From Lentisphaeria bacterium UBA7640 (GTDB lineage Bacteria; Verrucomicrobiota; Lentisphaeria; Victivallales; Victivallaceae): a stretch of DNA of 16,700 nucleotides. The stretch is taken from assembly GCA_002483765.1 (NCBI GenBank), contig DLIO01000004.1:1-16700 (forward strand). The letters run 5' to 3'. Shown in pieces: positions 1 through 7,235 of this stretch. The translations under genes and the position numbers were made by a program. The notes beneath the pieces are model-generated. The model was not told where the DNA came from. It was given only the letters and a program-made list of their open reading frames with translations, and did no database searches. The number at the start of each line of letters is the position of its first letter. Position 1 is the stretch's first letter.

Positions 1-583
1 TATCTGGGTAAAGATGCGAAAAATCCACAGTTTTATTTGCGAGTGCTTTGGTGAAAATGACCTGATCCAGCCATATTTCACAGGGCCCCAAAAAATTAAA
101 TTCTAGTTTGATAGTAGCAACACCTGTAGGAGCCGTGAATAGGAAGTCGGAATTGATCCAGAGATTGCCGGTTGCAGGCAGTGCACGATAGCCGTAATAT
201 CCGATATGCTTTCCTTGGGCATCTCGAGCTGTTATTCGGAAATAGAGGTGTCCAGCTTTCTGTTCTTGGGTAAGATAATAGAAACTGGCACGGTAGGTTT
301 TTTGGGGTATTACCTTTATGATAGGAGAGGTGAGTTTAAGACGGCCCTTTTCTTCCGTCACAATTGCGTGGAAGCTTTTTTTGCCATCTCTAAAGCAAGT
401 AGTATCCAGTTTAAACTGGTTATCCTTTTCCTTTGTTTTGACCCAGTAGGGCCACCATCCCGTCAAATTGTCCTCAAAAGATCCATTTTTCAAAAGCTGT
501 GGAACTGGACTAGAAAATGCGGCTAATGTTGACAAAATAAGTAATGCAAGAATCATAAAAACGATGTTTTTTGTGTAAGTCAT
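1..583 (-). CDS. Exported carbohydrate-binding (CBM4/9-like) protein, 3' end outside window
   Basis: The reading frame stays open from an ATG at 583 to the window edge, giving 194 residues without a stop; the C-terminus is missing. The first ~25 residues (one Lys, then a hydrophobic stretch of Val, Met, Ile, Leu and Ala, then FSSPVP) look like a Sec signal peptide. What follows resembles a jelly-roll carbohydrate-binding module of the CBM4/9 type: NGSFE at residues 33-37, a Trp-rich loop (GWWPYW), a DGKKSFHA strand, an aromatic YRASFYY strand and a closing EIWLDQVIF strand near residues 168-176. The start is supported by a GAGGTG ribosome site seven or so bases upstream. It lies downstream of the pseudopilin-like gene on the same strand, 117 bp away. 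It probably binds glycans at or outside the cell surface. Whether a catalytic domain follows cannot be seen. Confidence 0.75.
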   Translation of the reverse strand, partial: MTYTKNIVFMILALLILSTLAAFSSPVPQLLKNGSFEDNLTGWWPYWVKTKEKDNQFKLDTTCFRDGKKSFHAIVTEEKGRLKLTSPIIKVIPQKTYRASFYYLTQEQKAGHLYFRITARDAQGKHIGYYGYRALPATGNLWINSDFLFTAPTGVATIKLEFNFLGPCEIWLDQVIFTKALANKTVDFSHLYPD

Positions 584-637
584 GTTTTCACCTCAAAATG
601 TGTTTAAATCTTTCCTTTTGGCTGTAGGTCATGTGTT

Positions 638-665
638 CAGAGTTTTTAAAATGTTAAAATCTCTG
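638..665 (-). other. Inverted repeat between pseudopilin-like and CBM genes
   Basis: A 28-nt hairpin: CAGAG at 638-642 pairs with CTCTG at 661-665, a T-T mismatch follows, then TTTTAA (644-649) pairs with TTAAAA (654-659) around an AATG loop. In the minus-strand transcript it sits 36 nt past the stop of the pseudopilin-like gene and is not followed by a T-tract, so it is a poor intrinsic terminator. It may be an mRNA 3'-end stabiliser or a processing site. The function is inferred only from position. Confidence 0.35.
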
Positions 666-700
666 CCGTTTAAAGTATATACGATATGAAGTAGGAGAAA

Positions 701-1486
701 TCATTCCCAAAATATGCAATCCACATAAGTGCCTCCATGATAAGCAAGGTCCAAATAAGTGTTCAGAATTATTGGCATGTGAAACGCTTGGACATGACCG
801 TCCATTAGTAATAAATTAGCCATCTTGTTGTGACGATAACTGACTCGCGTGTGGGTGTCATCCCAAGGGAGGCCCCCCATTACCCTAGTGCCTTGAACAT
901 AGGCAATTTGGCTTCTGTTCCAAAAGCCATCTCCCAGAAAAAGCGTTCTAGTTGGCTTTCTAAGCCTTGATATTTTGTCTAGCAAATGGCCTGGCTCATA
1001 CCAGTAAGTTTTATACCAAAATGGGGCTACGTCTATATTAATCACATAGTCTGAACGATAATTAGTACCGCTAGATCCCCACATTTCATTAAAAGTTGGA
1101 CACTTGTGCAACGCATTAGGGTTTCTTTTGTCCTTCATTTCTGGGAATGTGACATCATTACGTGCTCTATCAAGATATGGAGCCAAAATATCGTTCCATT
1201 CGGTTCCATCTTCCTCCCGCGAAGGACAAGGGCGCCCGTCATGATCACTGTGATAGAAAGATGCCGCCGTTCCCCATTGTTTGAGGCGACCGGTACAATC
1301 AATGGCTCGAGCTTTTTCTCTAACTTTGTTTAGAGTTGGTAGCAACAGCGCCGCTAAAATTGCGATTATCCCGATCGAAATTAACAATTCTATCAATGTG
1401 AAAAAATTGACTATCAAGGATTTACAAACTTTTTTCTTGTTTGTCTTCCCTTTTGTTTCTAGTGTGCTATTTTGTCGAGTAGACAT
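701..1486 (-). CDS. Type II secretion/pilin-like prepilin with H-X9-DG motif
   Basis: A 261-residue protein with a long basic leader (Lys/Arg-rich, residues 1-27), then the type IV prepilin signature FTLIE at residues 29-33 and a single hydrophobic helix (LLISIGIIAILAALLLP). The conserved Glu at mature position 5 (E33) is present, but the residue before the cleavage site is Phe, not the classical Gly. The C-terminal half has H219 and D229-G230 separated by nine residues, the H-X9-DG motif typical of the very large prepilin-like families of Lentisphaerae, Planctomycetes and Verrucomicrobia. Expected location: inner membrane, then possibly an extracytoplasmic pseudopilus; the individual role of such proteins is not known. 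The start codon shares one base with the stop of the upstream sialidase-like gene (TAATG), and a GGAGAA site precedes it, so the two are probably translationally coupled. Confidence 0.88.
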   Translation of the reverse strand: MSTRQNSTLETKGKTNKKKVCKSLIVNFFTLIELLISIGIIAILAALLLPTLNKVREKARAIDCTGRLKQWGTAASFYHSDHDGRPCPSREEDGTEWNDILAPYLDRARNDVTFPEMKDKRNPNALHKCPTFNEMWGSSGTNYRSDYVINIDVAPFWYKTYWYEPGHLLDKISRLRKPTRTLFLGDGFWNRSQIAYVQGTRVMGGLPWDDTHTRVSYRHNKMANLLLMDGHVQAFHMPIILNTYLDLAYHGGTYVDCIFWE

Positions 1487-2604
1487 TATAATTCTCCAGT
1501 ACTGTTTATGAGATTCTTTAAAGACGCAACGTTGCTAACGCATTTACCTGCAACTATATCTTCTTCCCTAAATCTAGCAAATAAAATATCTCCACAGCGA
1601 TAGCGTTCACGATCGTAAATGATCCAAATATTACCATCCTTATCTTGGGTGCCATCAGGATAAGAAACTTCAGCGCGTTCGTCAAGCATCAAACCACCAT
1701 GCCAACTTTTGCCATCATCATCGGATAAATAAGCAACTAGATTTTTCCTGGAATATTTCCCGGTTTCAGGATCTAACGCGTGATTAATTAACAGGAGTCT
1801 ATTAGATTGTAAACGGCGGATAAAGAAGCGTGAATTAGGTCCACCCCACCCCGTATCTTCTCCACTGCTCCAAGTTCCCCCCCCATCACAGGAATAACTT
1901 TGTCCAATACCGTAGGAGCTACGAATTAGATTCCAAATACGGCCATCTTGTCTTTCGATAAACATATGTTCGTCGTGACGGCGTCCTGGAATGGCCACAC
2001 CACCACGATGTTCAAAGGTCTTCCCTTGATCATTCGAAACTGTGAGATTAGCGCCGCTTAATGACTTAAGTTCCTCGGGAATCTTTCCTCCGCAAAGATT
2101 ATCTTCCCACAATGCGGTTGGGAATATCCACTCTCCATTAGACAATATCGTGGGCTTGTTCATCATTACTCCTTCAGCAAACCGGACAGGTTCAGACCAG
2201 TGTGGAGACGCTGTTTCAGGGTTTTCCGTAAACATCCCCCACACGCCTGACTGTCCATCAAAGATGTTTCCTTCTTCTTTAGAATAGGATTGGGACCAGA
2301 AAAACCAGAGTCTTCCAAGGGGGTCAATCCAGACATTTGCGTCAAAAGCTCTCACCTTTCCAATGGGGTCTATTACCATTACTGGTTCACTCCAGTGTTT
2401 CCCACTATTCAAACTGGTTACCAGTACCACAAAATTTTCTGGTCCTTCGCCTACGCCTCCTGTATACCACGTAGCCCATAGTCTTCCTTTGGGCGTTATT
2501 TCGATTCCGGGGATTCCTTGGAATTGACGATTGCATGTCTGATATTCTTTGCCTGGATTGGTAATTATCCTTCCTAGTTCCAGAGGGTCATCAATAAAAA
2601 CCAT
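1486..2604 (-). CDS. Sialidase-like (BNR/Asp-box) beta-propeller protein
   Basis: A 372-residue protein of the BNR-repeat/sialidase-like superfamily. Four Asp-box type repeats are visible: LNSGKHW (65-71), SNDQGKTF (190-197), SCDGGGTW (238-245) and SDDDGKSW (294-301). Other family hallmarks are GIPGIEITPKGRLWATWY near the N-terminus, RRHDEHMFIERQDGRIW (208-224) and SYPDGTQDKDGNIWIIYDRER (near 314-334). No signal peptide is present, so it should be cytoplasmic unless the start is wrong; the ATG has a good AAAGGAG site. The classical N-terminal RIP motif of true neuraminidases is not seen, so the substrate need not be sialic acid. It overlaps the pseudopilin-like gene by one base and follows a hairpin that may separate it from the isomerase genes upstream. 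The fold is confident; the activity is not. Confidence 0.85.
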   Translation of the reverse strand: MVFIDDPLELGRIITNPGKEYQTCNRQFQGIPGIEITPKGRLWATWYTGGVGEGPENFVVLVTSLNSGKHWSEPVMVIDPIGKVRAFDANVWIDPLGRLWFFWSQSYSKEEGNIFDGQSGVWGMFTENPETASPHWSEPVRFAEGVMMNKPTILSNGEWIFPTALWEDNLCGGKIPEELKSLSGANLTVSNDQGKTFEHRGGVAIPGRRHDEHMFIERQDGRIWNLIRSSYGIGQSYSCDGGGTWSSGEDTGWGGPNSRFFIRRLQSNRLLLINHALDPETGKYSRKNLVAYLSDDDGKSWHGGLMLDERAEVSYPDGTQDKDGNIWIIYDRERYRCGDILFARFREEDIVAGKCVSNVASLKNLINSTGEL

Positions 2605-2687
2605 TTTAAACTCCTTTGTCTATTAATGTGAGGAAATATGATAAACGCTGTTTCTTTCTTTCTTTATTTTAGTTGAATGATTTCAAA

Positions 2688-2733
2688 AAACATGATTTAT
2701 CTGAAATTTTTATTTTTTCAGATTGACATGTTT
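2688..2733 (-). terminator. Probable intrinsic terminator after the xylose-isomerase-like gene
   Basis: Read on the minus strand, an outer stem AAACATG/CATGTTT (2727-2733 with 2688-2694) encloses a short internal loop and a perfect 8-bp inner stem ATCTGAAA/TTTCAGAT (2716-2723 with 2699-2706) around a 9-nt AT-rich loop. The hairpin begins about ten bases after the stop codon of the isomerase-like gene, and the descending arm runs into six consecutive T residues. This is the form of a Rho-independent terminator, though it is AT-rich and so may be leaky. It would separate the four upstream genes from the sialidase/pseudopilin/CBM genes. Confidence 0.5.
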
Positions 2734-2743
2734 ACGGTATTTT

Positions 2744-3793
2744 CTAGACTACAGCTCCTCCGGTGCTGAGTAGTGAATTAACAATATACATTTCTAACTC
2801 TTCATAATCTCTTTCAGCGCGCAATTGGTCAATCTTCGCCTTATCAAGACTGCGACTGATCGCCAGTAGTTTCAAGAAAATGTTTTTACTGTTGGAAAGG
2901 TGTTTACAGGCAACACTATCTTTTTGCGAACGCATCGCTTTCACATCCAAGCCGACCCATTCGCCGTTGTTGCCGAAACCGTGTTCATCAAGAATACGAA
3001 CTTGATTTAACGCACGACGTAAATCGACTCCGCCAAAGGTTTTGTCTTGATCAAACTTCATGCCGTTTTGGTCATTCAGATGGACACTCCATAATTTTTT
3101 ATGGGCCAAAGCATAACCCATTTCATCTGACGGATCAAGACTAGCAAGGATGGCGTGAGCAGATTCAATCAGAGCGCCGACCCGTTTATGGTCATTGGTC
3201 AGAAGCCCTAAACCGATGACATGACCGGTAGTAGGAATATAAGTGTGATCCATCGGTTCATTTGGTTTTGCTTCAATCATGATCCTGATTTCAGGATCGT
3301 AATCCAACATAATCTGTATTGCTTCAGCAATTTTTTCAGTTGCCCAGACTGAATCTTTCGCTTCCCGGATATAGGTGCCTTCGCGCGCTAGCCACAGAAC
3401 GATATTATTGGTTCCCAAAGCTTTGGCGATATCAATACAGCGTTTACTACGCTCAATAGCATATTTTCGGAGTTTCGGGTCGTTGTTCGTATAGCCACCA
3501 TCAATAGTGCGCGGGTCTTCCCACATTCGCGGCGCGACAAATTCAGCGGTCAAACCGTTATCGTCAAGTTTAGCTTTGACTGCTGAAGCCTCGGCAATGA
3601 TTTGTGCAGGGCTCAAGTCGTTCATTGCTGGAACTGCATCATCATCATGAAATTGCACGCCATCAAAACCCAAGTCTTTATAGGTTTGTAGTTTTTTGTT
3701 AAAGGCGATTGATTCCCGAACCACGGGGCCGAAAGGGTCTGCGCCTTCGTGAATGTTCCAAGGGCCAAATGAAAATCTAAATGTACCAGCCAT
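2744..3793 (-). CDS. Xylose-isomerase-like TIM-barrel sugar isomerase
   Basis: A 349-residue protein resembling the actinomycete-type xylose isomerases along its length. Recognisable blocks are FSFGPWN, GVQFHDDDAVP (catalytic-type H49), GGYTNNDP, NIVLWLAREG (W134), IEAKPNEP (E174, K176), IESAH (E210, H213), VHLNDQNGMKFDQD (D248, D250) and GLDVKAMRSQ (D283). From memory of the family, nearly all metal and catalytic residues are present, except that the Asp expected in the HIDLN block is His here (H238 in SVHLN). That His is reminiscent of rhamnose-isomerase-type metal sites, so the substrate may not be xylose. The start has a strong GAAGGAG site. It lies 25 bp downstream of the ceramidase-like gene and ends just before a hairpin terminator. 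Aldose-ketose isomerisation of an unidentified sugar is the likely job. Confidence 0.82.
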   Translation of the reverse strand: MAGTFRFSFGPWNIHEGADPFGPVVRESIAFNKKLQTYKDLGFDGVQFHDDDAVPAMNDLSPAQIIAEASAVKAKLDDNGLTAEFVAPRMWEDPRTIDGGYTNNDPKLRKYAIERSKRCIDIAKALGTNNIVLWLAREGTYIREAKDSVWATEKIAEAIQIMLDYDPEIRIMIEAKPNEPMDHTYIPTTGHVIGLGLLTNDHKRVGALIESAHAILASLDPSDEMGYALAHKKLWSVHLNDQNGMKFDQDKTFGGVDLRRALNQVRILDEHGFGNNGEWVGLDVKAMRSQKDSVACKHLSNSKNIFLKLLAISRSLDKAKIDQLRAERDYEELEMYIVNSLLSTGGAVV

Positions 3794-3818
3794 AATATAG
3801 TCTCCTTCTAAATTTTAG

Positions 3819-5159
3819 TTAAATTTTGTTATTTGGTTTATTTTTGCTGTTATTGTATATCTTATTTAGTAAGTTGGTGTTTTCTGTAACGAGTGCATCG
3901 TCAATGTTATCAGCGAGCAAATATGGTCCCGTTGCTTTGCCGACCCAAGTTTCATAGCCACCGCGATGTCGTGCCTCACGGGTTGGGAAATAACATAATG
4001 AGCCATTAGAAACGCTACAGCATAAAGTATATTGGAATGGGCTTTGCTGCCTAATGCGTAATGAAATTCCAGAGAACATCTCGCCGGGCATGGGAACGAT
4101 TGCGATCGGACCAATTTGAGTAATCGTTTGGGCGAAATGACGGCCTTTAAGTAAATCTTTTTGGTGTGCTTCAATAACTGAACACGCGTGCATATATTCG
4201 CACATTGGAGTGCCAAACTCATCTTTACGTGGTTCCCACTCTGCTTGAGTAGCTTCGGCGTCTTTGAGCGACTCCAAAGGTGCATAAGGGATAAATATAT
4301 CTTCGACTAAAATATTTAATTTTAGATCGGTCCGCCATTCTTTAATTGAAACTAAAGCGCGAAGCGCATCAGTAGCGCCACGATAACCGACCTCGCGGAC
4401 AGATTCAATGCCATCGCCTGTGCCCGCCGAAAACCCATTCCCGATAAATTTATTGGTTCTTGGCCCGACATCGCCTATAGCACCGTTTAAAAACACTACA
4501 GGTGCGTTTAATTGTGATTCAATGCGGTCTTTCATTATGCCTGACCAGTCGCGAGAAACTAGGCGATTGCATCCCATTGCAGTACCGTGCGCTCCATAAT
4601 GAACAATAAACCCAGCATTTTTGTCTTGTTTTTTGAAATGTATAACCGTCATTGTCGGATCAAAAGAACCAGCCAGATTGCCACGGAATCCACCCACATT
4701 GCCATCTTTATCAGCACTGCGCCGATTAACTCCAACCAAACTTTCGGTTGTCGCAATACCAATTTCAACTTCTTGCAGGTCTTCAAGCGCAAACTCTACG
4801 GAATGAATTATTTTTGGTAATACCGAATCAATATATTTATCTTCGCTAGTTCCCCAACCCCAGAAATTTAACGTGTTGGGAGCGGAATGGGTATGAGTCG
4901 TACATACGGAGATGTGTTCTCTTTTAATTTTGGTACGTTCATTGACTTTGCCACGAATTCTTTCAACAATCTCTTCTTCAATACAGATCCAATCAAGATT
5001 AATTACGACTGCCTTCGTGTTGTCTTGTTCAAACACAACAGTAGTAGAGTGAAGATGGTCAAAAATCTCTTCTGCGGGTCTTTCTTTGACCCCATATCCA
5101 CCAAGACGAACCCCTAATTCAGGAGTTATATCTGTTCGGCCGAAACCTGCTTTCAACAT
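3819..5159 (-). CDS. Neutral/alkaline ceramidase-like metalloprotein (short form)
   Basis: A 446-residue protein of the neutral/alkaline non-lysosomal ceramidase N-terminal family. Supporting motifs are the N-terminal GFGRTDITP...GGYG, the zinc-type THTHSAP (H89, H91), VHYGAHGTAMG (H187, H191), SRDWSG (202-207) and FLNGAIGDVGPR (223-234). It is much shorter than authentic ceramidases (over 600 residues) and lacks a signal peptide, so a cytoplasmic role is likely. In true neutral ceramidases the last motif is GDVSPN with a catalytic Ser; here the position is Gly (G232). It is therefore probably not a ceramidase. Related short forms in this group of bacteria occur beside sugar-metabolism genes, and an amide or ester hydrolase acting on a modified sugar is a guess. 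Its ATG lies inside the end of the epimerase gene (ATGTTGA, 7-nt overlap) with a GGAG site. Confidence 0.8.
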   Translation of the reverse strand: MLKAGFGRTDITPELGVRLGGYGVKERPAEEIFDHLHSTTVVFEQDNTKAVVINLDWICIEEEIVERIRGKVNERTKIKREHISVCTTHTHSAPNTLNFWGWGTSEDKYIDSVLPKIIHSVEFALEDLQEVEIGIATTESLVGVNRRSADKDGNVGGFRGNLAGSFDPTMTVIHFKKQDKNAGFIVHYGAHGTAMGCNRLVSRDWSGIMKDRIESQLNAPVVFLNGAIGDVGPRTNKFIGNGFSAGTGDGIESVREVGYRGATDALRALVSIKEWRTDLKLNILVEDIFIPYAPLESLKDAEATQAEWEPRKDEFGTPMCEYMHACSVIEAHQKDLLKGRHFAQTITQIGPIAIVPMPGEMFSGISLRIRQQSPFQYTLCCSVSNGSLCYFPTREARHRGGYETWVGKATGPYLLADNIDDALVTENTNLLNKIYNNSKNKPNNKI

Positions 5160-5935
5160 TTTGAGGTCTCCATTATTTGTGTGCGAGAAATTATATATTT
5201 TTCTGCTTTTATATTATAGATGCTAGTGCGGGCGCATTCAAGCGGATCACTAGAGCAAGCGTCTTGTTCATAAATAAGCCACTCAGCAATACTGTTAAAC
5301 GCAATGCTAATTACTCCTGGTAAATCAATTGAACCAGTACCAACGGCGGCAAAACTGCCATCGATTTTGTCCATGTCCTTGATATGGATAAGAGGCGATC
5401 TTTCCGCATATTTTTTCAGATAAGTAACCGGGTCTTCTCCGCCCTTCTTAATCCAATAGGTGTCAAGCTCAGCCTTAACCTGTTCGGTTGAGGTTTGTTT
5501 ATAAAACAAGTCAAGAGCACAGACACCATTGATTTTCTGAAATTCTTGCGCGTGGTTATGGTAAACAAAACACCTGCCTTGTTCTGCCGCTACTTGCCCA
5601 GCTTGGCGACAATTATTGACAACTTCTTCGAAATTATCAATAAAATCACCAGCGAGACTGGTGACTAAATACTTGCAATCTAGGGCTTTCGCATAGCAAT
5701 AAGCGTCGCTATTTGGATCCATGATTGCCGCTATCGGCAGATGCATCCCACATACGGACAAGTTGATTTCGCGAAGTTCTTTCGCTAATTGTTCAGGAGT
5801 TAGTCCTCCATACATGCCAGCGAATTCCACCCCTTCATAACCCATCGAGGCTAACTCTTTAAGGCATCCGAGAAAATCTCCGTTCAACTGTTCGCGCAAC
5901 GTATACAATTGAATACCTATTTTGAAGTTTTGCAT
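5153..5935 (-). CDS. Sugar phosphate isomerase/epimerase-type TIM barrel
   Basis: A 260-residue AP-endonuclease-2-type TIM barrel, the family of IolE, tagatose epimerase and related sugar isomerases. It opens with IGIQLYTLR (6-14), has GYEGVEFAGMYG (32-43) with the typical Glu, VYHNHAQEF (124-132; H126, H128, E131), ELDTYW (156-161; D158), LIHIKDMD (182-189; H184) and IYEQD (221-225; E223). These acidic and His residues form the usual divalent-metal site. The length is normal. It probably acts on a cyclic polyol, keto-sugar or inosose in the cytoplasm; the substrate cannot be read from sequence. It is 32 bp downstream of the aminotransferase gene and overlaps the next gene by 7 nt, so it is clearly in one operon with both. 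An AAGGAA site precedes the ATG. Confidence 0.85.
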   Translation of the reverse strand: MQNFKIGIQLYTLREQLNGDFLGCLKELASMGYEGVEFAGMYGGLTPEQLAKELREINLSVCGMHLPIAAIMDPNSDAYCYAKALDCKYLVTSLAGDFIDNFEEVVNNCRQAGQVAAEQGRCFVYHNHAQEFQKINGVCALDLFYKQTSTEQVKAELDTYWIKKGGEDPVTYLKKYAERSPLIHIKDMDKIDGSFAAVGTGSIDLPGVISIAFNSIAEWLIYEQDACSSDPLECARTSIYNIKAEKYIISRTQIMETSKC

Positions 5936-5967
5936 TTTTTATTCCTTAATATTGCTGGGGTTTGATG

Positions 5968-7104
5968 TTATGAAACCAACTTATTGGCGAAATCGCGAAC
6001 TTCGTTTTCGGCCATTTTATAAGGTAGCGGAATGTTAGCTGAACATGAAATTATTTCCAAGGTTTTGGTACACATATCCTTGGTATATTCGATTTTTCGT
6101 TGAATCCAATTAAACGGATTCATCTTGGGGTTGAATGATCTTTTCTCCAGCAATGGCTCCCAATTGGTGTAAATGTGACGGCCTGATTCGCTCAATGGAG
6201 CGATTTGGTGTTTCTCCTTAAATGCCAAGGCTGCTTCGGGTGATTCAAAACGTATCGACAACCCGACTGCATCAGTAGGTGAGTTATGTTTAACTATCGT
6301 GAATTGATTAGTCTTAGCAAAAATTTCAGCCATTATTTTGCGTTGTTTTTGCAATTGTGCGATAATCATGTCGATGCGTTTGAACTGTTCGCCCATAATT
6401 GCACCTTGAATTTCAGAAACCCGATAATTTACGCCAGGGAAGAAGGGCTCTTTGACATGCGATGCGTAGTTTCGCGTAAACGATCCAGCGTCATGATATA
6501 TTAACGATCTAACGTATGTTTTTTCGTCATTAGTAAGTAGCGCTCCTCCTTCGCCACAGGTGATGTTTTTAAATACATTGAAGCTGTAAGCTCCGGCATC
6601 ACCTATCGTACCAAGGCGTTTTCCTTTGTAGCTGACTCCGACCGCTTGACAAGCATCTTCGACTACTAATAAGTTATGCTTTTTTGCAATCTTCATAATT
6701 GCATCCATGTCGCATGGCAGGTTGATCATATGGACTGGAATTATTGCTTTGGTGTAAGGAGTGATTTTCTTTTCAATATCGTTTGGATCCAGCGTCAGAC
6801 TCTCGTCAATGTCGACAAGAATCGGAACCGCTCCAACTGCCAATGGCGCTAATGCGCTGGCGACCCACGTGTAAGCGGGGACAAGAACTTCATCGCCAGG
6901 GCCAATACCCATTGCCGCGAGGGCGCAAATCAACGCGCTGGTTCCACTATTGACGGTGAGAGCATATTTTACATTAAATTTGCTACACAGCTCTTTTTCG
7001 AAGGTTTCGGTGAATCCTCCTTCGCCGCCACGGTAACGCATGAAGTTTCCAGATTCAACCACCTTTGTTATCGCTGCTATCTCTTCTTTGCCAAATTCGT
7101 ACAT
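5968..7104 (-). CDS. DegT/DnrJ/EryC1/StrS-type PLP aminotransferase
   Basis: A 378-residue fold-type I sugar aminotransferase. Diagnostic features are SGTSALICAL (53-62), GDEVLVPAYTW (70-80), VVEDACQAVG (147-156, with the pyridine-nitrogen Asp D150) and SFNVFKNITCGEGG (174-187), where K179 is the Schiff-base lysine. The family exchanges an amino group between glutamate or glutamine and a keto-sugar or keto-cyclitol (for example ArnB, or StsC with scyllo-inosose). Most members work in biosynthesis; here the neighbours are isomerases, a hydrolase-like protein and an AraC regulator, which would also fit catabolism of an aminated sugar or cyclitol. It is the first gene of the minus-strand unit, with a sigma70-type promoter and operator-like repeats upstream and an AAGGAAA ribosome site. 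Family assignment is firm, substrate unknown. Confidence 0.92.
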   Translation of the reverse strand: MYEFGKEEIAAITKVVESGNFMRYRGGEGGFTETFEKELCSKFNVKYALTVNSGTSALICALAAMGIGPGDEVLVPAYTWVASALAPLAVGAVPILVDIDESLTLDPNDIEKKITPYTKAIIPVHMINLPCDMDAIMKIAKKHNLLVVEDACQAVGVSYKGKRLGTIGDAGAYSFNVFKNITCGEGGALLTNDEKTYVRSLIYHDAGSFTRNYASHVKEPFFPGVNYRVSEIQGAIMGEQFKRIDMIIAQLQKQRKIMAEIFAKTNQFTIVKHNSPTDAVGLSIRFESPEAALAFKEKHQIAPLSESGRHIYTNWEPLLEKRSFNPKMNPFNWIQRKIEYTKDMCTKTLEIISCSANIPLPYKMAENEVRDFANKLVS

Positions 7105-7133
7105 AATATTATTTCCTTAATTTGTAGTTCACT

Positions 7134-7161
7134 TTGCTTTTAAATTATTGTCTGTTATAAT
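7134..7161 (+). promoter_or_regulatory. Possible promoter for the AraC-type regulator gene
   Basis: TTGCTT at 7134-7139 and a perfect TATAAT at 7156-7161, 16 bp apart, pointing toward the regulator gene. The -10 box is shared, on the opposite strand, with the -10 of the divergent operon, so the two promoters would overlap and probably compete. The -35 match is modest. Confidence 0.35.
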
Positions 7162-7173
7162 TATACAAGACAA
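7148..7173. promoter_or_regulatory. 26-bp near-perfect palindrome over the -10 region
   Basis: TTGTCT (7148-7153) and AGACAA (7168-7173) flank the symmetric core TATAATTATA (7156-7165). Only the two bases between each arm and the core break the symmetry. It covers the -10 boxes of both divergent promoters. Part of the symmetry could simply be two opposed -10 boxes, but the TTGTCT/AGACAA arms are not explained by that, so it is a candidate operator for a dimeric repressor. Confidence 0.55.
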
Positions 7174-7188
7174 ATCGCCATTACGCAA
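7160..7188 (-). promoter_or_regulatory. Promoter of the aminotransferase-led operon
   Basis: On the minus strand TTGCGT (7183-7188) and a perfect TATAAT (7160-7165) are separated by exactly 17 bp. The predicted start of transcription is about 50 bases ahead of the aminotransferase ATG. The non-ideal -35 box, with direct repeats immediately upstream, fits a promoter that needs an activator. Confidence 0.6.
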
Positions 7189-7191
7189 TAC

Positions 7192-7226
7192 ATCAATTTT
7201 GCTATTATATAATCAATCTTGCTATT
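7192..7226. repeat. Two 15-bp direct repeats 20 bp apart, candidate AraC-type binding sites
   Basis: ATCAATTTTGCTATT (7192-7206) and ATCAATCTTGCTATT (7212-7226) are identical at 14 of 15 positions and begin exactly 20 bp apart, close to two helical turns. The promoter-proximal copy ends 3 bp from the -35 box of the minus-strand operon. AraC-family activators typically bind directly repeated half-sites with about this period next to the -35 box, so these are likely sites of the adjacent regulator. Confidence 0.65.
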
Positions 7227-7235
7227 TTGAGAAAA

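Noticed and set aside
206..526. Plus-strand frame of 106 codons
   Set aside because: It is antisense to the CBM-type protein gene, whose frame has a signal peptide, a ribosome site and recognisable jelly-roll motifs.
3866..4285. Minus-strand frame of 139 codons inside the ceramidase-like gene
   Set aside because: It overlaps a well-supported gene on the same strand in another frame, and shows no domain.
7227..7235. TTG at 7227 as the start of the AraC-type regulator
   Set aside because: No ribosome site precedes it, and the second direct repeat ends at 7226; the ATG at 7236 is more likely, though the TTG cannot be excluded.
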